Made by a program: the position numbers and the translations under genes
Assembly: GCA_035610835.1 (NCBI GenBank)
Contig: CM069447.1
Span: 61,759,048 to 61,823,047 of the forward strand
Reading direction: 5' to 3'
Source: Ophiura sarsii
Lineage: Eukaryota; Echinodermata; Ophiuroidea; Amphilepidida; Ophiuridae
DNA: 64,000 nucleotides
Shown: piece by piece, positions 58,770 through 64,000 of the stretch
Position numbering within the stretch: position 1 is the stretch's first letter
How the letters are laid out: each line of letters begins with the position of its first letter
Notes under the pieces: generated by a model
What the model was told of the DNA's origin: nothing
The model's database searches: none
Seen by the model: only the letters and a program-made list of their open reading frames with translations

Positions 58770-60430
58770 CATAATATCTCCTGTAGATAGCATGTGAATA
58801 CATTCATGCTATCAGTTATCTACTGTAGATAGCATGTGGATACAATCATACTATCTGCTGTATATAGCATGTGGATACAATTATACTATCTACTTTAGAT
58901 AGCATGTGGATACAATCATACTATCTACTTTAGAAAACATGTGGATACAATCATACTATCTACTGTAGATAGCATGTGGGTACAATCATACTATCTACTG
59001 TAGATAACATGTGGATACAATCACGCTATATACTATAGATAGCATGTTGATACAATCATACTATCTACTGTAGATAGCATGTTGATGCAATCATACTATC
59101 TACTGTAGATAGCATGTTGATGCAATCATACTATCTACTGTAGATAGCATGTTGATACAATCATACTATCTACTGTATATAGCATGTGGATACAATCATG
59201 CTATCTACTGTAGATAGCATGTTGATACAATCATACTATCTACTGTAGATAGCATGTTGATACAATCATACTATCTACTGTAGATAGCATGTGGATACAA
59301 TCATGCTATCTACTGTAGATAGCATGTTGATACAATCACGCTATATACTATAGATAGCATGTTGATACAATCATACTATCTACTGTAGATAACATGTGGA
59401 TACAATCATACTATCTACTGTTGATAGCATGTGAACTGAATACATTCATGCTAACAGCTATCTACTGTAGATAGCATGTTGATACAATCATACTATCTAA
59501 GTACTGTAGATAGCATGTTGATACAATCATACTATCTACTGTAGATAGCATGTTGATACAATCATACTAGCTACTGTCATCATCATCATCGGTCGTCCTT
59601 GGACGGAATATTGGAAGCAGCAGTTACAAATTTCCTCCAAGCAAGTTTATCCAACATAAGCTGTTGAACTTCATTGGGTTCAAGATCAAGGTCCTTTGAG
59701 ATGCTGTCAGGATAGGTGGTGGATCTCCTGCCACTGATAGCTACTGTAGATAGCATGTTGAAATAATAATGCTATCTACTGTATATAGCAAGTGGATACA
59801 ATCATCTCTATCTACTGTAGATAGCACGTGGACACCATCATACTATCTACTGTAGATAGCATGTTGATACAATCATACTATCTACTGTAGATAACATGTT
59901 GATACAATCATACTATCTACTGTATATAGCATGTGGATACAATCACGCTATATACTGTAGATAGCATGTTGATACAATCATACTATCTACTGTAGATAAC
60001 ATGTGGATACAATCACGCTATATACTATAGATAGCATGTTGATACAATCATACTATCTACTGTAGATAGCATGTTGATACAATCATACTATCTACTGTAG
60101 ATAGCATATTGATACAATCATACTATCTACTGTAGATAGCATGTGGGTACAATCATACTATCTATTGTAGATAACATGTGGATACAATCACGCTATATAC
60201 TGTAGATAACATGTTGATACAATCATACTATCTACTGTATATAGCATGTGGATACAATCACGCTATATACTGTAGATAGCATGTTGATACAATCATACTA
60301 TCTACTGTAGATAACATGTGGATACAATCACGCTATATACTGTAGATACCATGTTGATACAATTATACTATCTACTGTAGATAGCATGTGGGTACAATCC
60401 TACTATTTACTGTAGATAGCATTATTTACT
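58770..60430. repeat. 35-bp minisatellite, about 42 units
   Basis: Units read 'atagcatgtggatacaatca' then 'tactatctactgtag', with an exact 35-bp period where checked (59111 to 59146). Each unit carries the perfect palindrome CTATCTACTGTAGATAG, often extended to CATG on both sides. The array is interrupted by a retrotransposon tail at 59577-59737. Confidence 0.96.
59577..59737 (-). pseudogene. 3' end of a non-LTR retrotransposon inserted in the minisatellite
   Basis: The minus strand reads a GRRSTTYPDSISKDLDLEP-like, then LDKLAWRKFVTAASNIPSKDD-like C-terminus, followed by a stop and a (TGA)n tail. This resembles the C-terminal end of non-LTR retrotransposon proteins with a GRR..T.P....KDL....W pattern. 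It is flanked by a 9-bp duplication, TAGCTACTG (59568-59576 and 59738-59746). This is a strongly 5'-truncated insertion, the usual product of target-primed reverse transcription. Confidence 0.85.
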
Positions 60431-60441
60431 GTAGATTACAT

Positions 60442-60723
60442 TATGGTGTGCCACAGGGGTCAATTGCAGGTCCACCGATATTCACTGCATATATGCGCAA
60501 CCTGTTGCTGACATTATCAGACATTCTAATATAGACTATCACACTTACGCTGATGATACGCAGTTGTATGAGAGTTTTAATCCAAAGTCAGCGGAAGATA
60601 CAGCTGCTGCTAAGCTTAACATGACCAATTGCATTGCTGAGATACGATCATGGATGCGTGCAAACAAATTAAAGCTAAATGATTCCAAAATTTCAAAAGA
60701 GCTTTTCGTGATCGCTCCACCTA
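60442..60723 (+). pseudogene. CR1/L2-type reverse transcriptase fragment
   Basis: The plus strand reads YGVPQGSIAGPPIFTAYM, then, after a one-base frame shift near 60520, HSNIDYHTYADDTQLYESF with the catalytic YADD (from about 60546). A helix ending CIAEIRSWMRANKLKLNDSK follows. This is the same region of the polymerase as 10600-10940, so a second, different copy of the CR1/L2 group. It begins abruptly at the edge of the 35-bp minisatellite and is cut at 60723 by a TA-flanked MITE. No polymerase sequence was recognised beyond the MITE. Confidence 0.93.
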
Positions 60724-60989
60724 CAATCCTGGAAAAAGTCTTGGAACACTTGCGTGTGATTAACGGACAAGTGTCACCCCACTCCCCCGTACAATGTTGA
60801 CCAAGGCCAGTGGCTCCTGCAGCTTGCCAGAGTGTCCCAACATTGATCGATGGGGGGTGGGGAAGTAAAAATCTCATTTGAACAATTTCCGTTTATAACA
60901 GAAGACACTAAGTATCAATACATGCACACAATACCCAGCACGTGTGCTCAGCTCAGCGTTCGCGTTCCAAGGACTTTTTTCCAAGATTG
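60724..60989. mobile_element. TA-flanked MITE, copy 1 (266 bp)
   Basis: CAATCCTGGAAAAAGTCTTG at the left is inverted, with small differences, at the right end. TA flanks both sides (60722-60723 and 60990-60991). It is inserted into the reverse transcriptase fragment. It is nearly identical to 63493-63783. Open frames on both strands recur in both copies only because the DNA does. Confidence 0.92.
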
Positions 60990-60991
60990 TA

Positions 60992-62033
60992 TACGCAGAT
61001 TGCAAAAAAAATCATCTAAATTTGGTTTTTCTATCACATCTCAAAAACTAAATGTCACATGTATCTCAAATTGCACAGTATTTAGCAGGGGACCATAGGC
61101 TTGGCATCCCCGGTATTTTTTTTAATAAAGACATTCATTTAATACGGGAACGTTCAGTGAAACCAATTCCCTATACTAACTAATGCATTTCGAAGATGTA
61201 TAATAATTGGCCATTATTGCAATGCATAATGTGGCGTTTTCAGATACTCCTACGAGAGTTATTCATGTATTGTTAGATATGCAAAAGAGTATCTAAAAGT
61301 AACGGAATCTATATATAGGGTTGAAAGTAACACAAATAATTGTAAAACAACTTAGGCCTACTTGTAAATAACTATCTTCAGTAGATAGCAGTAACTTCTG
61401 TTTGACAGATTCGACAGCTATCTTTCGTATTGCATTAACGGGTTGTAATATAATAATAGATGCTCATTATTCATATGCCCATCTGTTATTATGTATTTTT
61501 TTTATTTGCGGTCGTTGTTTTGCATCACTTGTGTTGCAAAGGGACGATGAATCCCCCGGCCCAATAATCACCAAGAAAAAATGCAAGAAAAACACCTTTT
61601 TTCAAAACACTTTTTTTTCTGCTCGAATGTTCATAGGCCTATACGTACACTTTTTGGGCTGTTTTTATTCAAAAGAATTTGTGAAAAACTACATTTGGAT
61701 TTAGTTCTACATTTCCACATATTAATATTAACCAACATTTTTTGGCTCAAATTGTCAAAGGGTGTTTTTGCCTACAGTTTTTGGAATTTATTTTGAACAT
61801 TTTGAAATTGCTGGTATTTTTTCCCGACACGTTATTCACAAACCCTTATTTTATGGATTTTTCAAATATTACTCTTTTTTCTTACACATTTTTTTTCAAA
61901 ACTGTCGGCATTTATTTTTTGGAAATATTTGAAAATAATTGGAAAAACAATAGTTGGACATGGTTGGATGATGAGTAAATGTTTCTTCTTACTCCACAAA
62001 TTATAAATGATAGTCAGTAAAAGAAATTGCACA
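60992..62033. other. AT-rich intergenic DNA, no gene seen
   Basis: An isolated CTATCTTCAGTAGATAG at about 61373-61389 matches the core of the 38-bp minisatellite. The T-rich frames at 61402-61978 resemble no known protein. Confidence 0.55.
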
Positions 62034-62105
62034 TCCAGGATTTGAACCTGGGACCTCTGGATGGTTATAGACAAGCGCTCTAGTCAACTGAGCTAATGAG
62101 TCAGA
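62034..62105 (-). repeat. tRNA-derived sequence with intact T-arm
   Basis: On the minus strand TTAGCTCAGTTGACTAGAGC forms the D-arm region and CCAGGTTCAAATCCTGG a perfect 5-bp T-arm. The anticodon and acceptor stems do not pair well, so it is a pseudogene or SINE head. Of the tRNA-like sequences in this window it is the closest to a real tRNA. Confidence 0.7.
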
Positions 62106-62722
62106 TGAGTAAGCACGACGATAATATTATCTATAGGCCTTCAGTTCAATCTCATCCTCAAAAACAACCCAAACAACTAAATAAGTGAATACATAAACCA
62201 TTTAAGTAATATATAATATACGTGAATACATAAATAAACCATTTAAGTAGTATATTTTATTGTATTTATTGATTAAAATAGCGCTGCGATAAATGAATTT
62301 AGCTTTATTCACAAAGAAATCATCAGACGAGTTGGGACCGTAATGGTAAAGTGCATGGTAAAGTGTATGGTAAAGTGTTGCCTTGAAACGCGTGTTCATT
62401 GAACACTTTACCGTCGTTTCTATAGTATAATATTATTATACATATTTTGTTTTCATTTTAAATGGTAAACTGTTATCAAAATGCGTAGATGTGACCAATG
62501 CGGCTTATATTTCGGAGTTACAACATGCATGATTGGTATAGCTAACACATATGCATATCTTGATAACTCAAAGGCAGTATGAAAAAAACATTTAATTGCC
62601 TATTTTAAGCAAAATGTCCCAATGGTAAACTGATGGTAAACTGTTGTAAAGTGTGTGACACTTTGCAATAATGCATTACTATAACATGTATAATAAAACA
62701 AATCCACGCTTGTGTAAGCACT
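62106..62722. other. AT-rich DNA with short repeats of ATGGTAAAGTGT
   Basis: GGTAAAGTG words repeat at 62344-62375 and are inverted at 62400-62412 and elsewhere to 62650. No gene. Confidence 0.6.
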
Positions 62723-62823
62723 GACCGCTTGGCCGAGTGGATAGGAGCGCTCGTTGGCACCCTTTATCTGTTCATAGCCTACTTGGCGTTGGTTCGAGTC
62801 GCTTTCATGGCGTGGCTTTTTTC
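62723..62823 (+). repeat. tRNA-derived SINE head with T-run terminator
   Basis: Perfect box A (TGGCCGAGTGG, 62730-62740) and box B (GGTTCGAGTC, 62791-62800) are spaced as in a long-variable-arm tRNA (Leu/Ser type). A run of T (about 62817-62823) could end RNA polymerase III transcription. Acceptor-stem pairing is absent. Confidence 0.7.
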
Positions 62824-62900
62824 CTTTTTTCTGTTATGAGCTATCTTCAATAGATAGGAATAGTATTGCAAATAAACGTTTACTGCTCGGCAAATGTTAA

Positions 62901-63130
62901 CACTTTCAACGCGGCTATTGGTTTAATCACGGTACAAAACAGATTTGTCTAACTTTTATGTCTATCTCAAGGATAACTGAACTAATAATAGGCACGTTTG
63001 TACTTATTTGAATGCATTTCATAAGGTGATTCCAAATATTGGTAAAATGACATTCAATAATTTTGACGTTTTTGAAACATTTTGTGCAATTTTGGATTGT
63101 CGTCTGCAGACACCTGTCGCGTGGAAAGTG
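62901..63130. mobile_element. TTAA-type MITE, 230 bp
   Basis: CACTTTC at the left and GAAAGTG at the right are inverted. TTAA precedes it (62897-62900) and TAAA, one base changed, follows. It matches 51442-51693 in the opposite orientation. Confidence 0.78.
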
Positions 63131-63490
63131 TAAATGTATAGTTTCATATTTCAAATAACAAACAAATAGGCAATGTGATAACATTATTAAAAGTATAAAC
63201 ATGTTAATATCTCAGCAAGAACTTTATACTTTTGATTTATTGATTTATAAACATCAGATTATTACGCGCGGGATCAAGAAACGGGTCAAATTGTAGCTAA
63301 ATATGACATACATAATTGTTTTCAGTGACCACTCCCTAAATAAAATTAATTCCCTGTCATCATTTTTATTATATTTGTGATGCCCTTATTGTTTACTCAA
63401 ATCGTGTGTAATATGAGATTCATACGACATTCGGTTTTTGATTTATGACAGAAAAACCAAATTTAGATCAAATATTTTGCATTCCTCTTA
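63131..63490. other. AT-rich intergenic DNA, no gene seen
   Basis: No supported gene or repeat boundary. Confidence 0.5.
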
Positions 63491-63492
63491 TA

Positions 63493-63783
63493 CAATCCTG
63501 GAAAAAAGTCTTGGAACACTTGCGTGTGATTAACGGACAAGTGTCACCCCCACTCCCCCGTACAATGTTGACCAAGGCCAGTGGCTCCTGCAGCTTGCCA
63601 GAGTGTCCCAACATTGATCGATGGGGGGGTGGGGGGGGGGGGGTGGGGAAGTGGGGAAGTAAAAATCTAATTTGAACAATTTCCGTTTATAACAGAAGAC
63701 ACTAAGTATCAATACATGCACACAATACCCAGCACGTGTGCTCAGCTCAGCGTTCGCGTTCCAAGGACTTTTTTCCAAGATTG
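63493..63783. mobile_element. TA-flanked MITE, copy 2 (291 bp)
   Basis: It has the same termini and interior as 60724-60989, flanked by TA (63491-63492 and 63784-63785). It is longer because a G-rich tract at about 63621-63658 has expanded. High identity between copies suggests recent mobilisation. Confidence 0.93.
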
Positions 63784-64000
63784 TAGGCTTGCAAATGCTG
63801 TATCTCAACTCGATCTTCACCTGCCCATAGCAAAATATAGCAGCGTTCCTGGAGATAATCAGGAGAGTACCTGGAGCGCTCCAACTTATTTCACATGCAA
63901 ATTTATGCAAATTAGGTGTCTCCAGTAAGGTACCAAGAACAGCAATTATACTTAATAGAGGTCTCCTGGAGATCTCCGGTAACCTTATTGGATACCTCTC

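Noticed and set aside
21958..60430. Short palindromic repeats at regular spacing, superficially CRISPR-like
   Set aside because: The spacers are repeated and not unique, the units are contiguous minisatellites, and the DNA is eukaryotic with no cas-like genes.

Overview
This is eukaryotic, intergenic, repeat-dominated DNA with no host protein-coding gene that I can support. It is AT-rich and every open frame is short. Many long G or C homopolymer runs are present. Most recognisable structure is transposon termini, tandem arrays and decayed retroelements. A marine invertebrate, probably a deuterostome such as an echinoderm or hemichordate, is my best guess. It rests on the style of the DNA-transposon debris, CR1/L2-type reverse transcriptase fragments, frequent AGGCCTA motifs, and a histone 3' stem-loop with a sea-urchin-like flank. 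This is inference, not a species call.

Layout. 1-4650 is a 178-bp satellite of 26 monomers with 4-mer and 5-mer higher-order structure. 4.7-9.3 kb holds G/C-tract repeats, a tRNA-like SINE head and an 81-bp tandem family split by a MITE with a 5-bp target duplication. 10.0-12.3 kb is a decayed minus-strand CR1/L2 retrotransposon. An 837-bp inverted-repeat element interrupts it and carries three copies of a histone-type 3' stem-loop. 13.2-14.9 kb is a TA-flanked MITE with a nested 8-bp-TSD hAT-like MITE, and its empty site is preserved just downstream. 15.3-21.2 kb holds further MITEs, a near-perfect palindrome and several minisatellites. 21.5-28.0 kb is a very large inverted minisatellite built from 42-bp and 38-bp units. 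28.7-29.6 kb has two TTAA elements sharing one TTAA. 30.0-30.8 kb is a TAA-flanked element.

31.9-39.7 kb is a 7.8-kb composite with long terminal inverted repeats. It contains nested Harbinger-like and Tc1/mariner-like insertions, a dense cluster of AP-1-type heptamers and a telomere-like tract near its centre. 40-48 kb has G tracts, tandem segmental duplications (one pair carrying an exon-like block with splice signals), a polypurine tract abutting a 73-bp near-palindrome, and a TTAA element carrying a tRNA-like head. 48-58 kb holds hAT-type and TTAA-type MITEs and local duplications. 58.8-60.4 kb is a 35-bp minisatellite interrupted by a retrotransposon 3' end. 60.4-63.8 kb holds another CR1/L2 reverse transcriptase fragment and two near-identical TA-flanked MITEs.

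The elements do not form a pathway. The window reads as an accumulation zone for non-autonomous DNA transposons (TTAA, TA, TTA/TAA and 8-bp-TSD types), each parasitic on transposases encoded elsewhere. The most unusual items are the histone stem-loop modules inside a fold-back element, the inverted 6.5-kb minisatellite, and one palindromic core shared by three otherwise different minisatellites. All coordinates come from reading the sequence by eye; the family names are inferred from termini and target duplications, without any database search.
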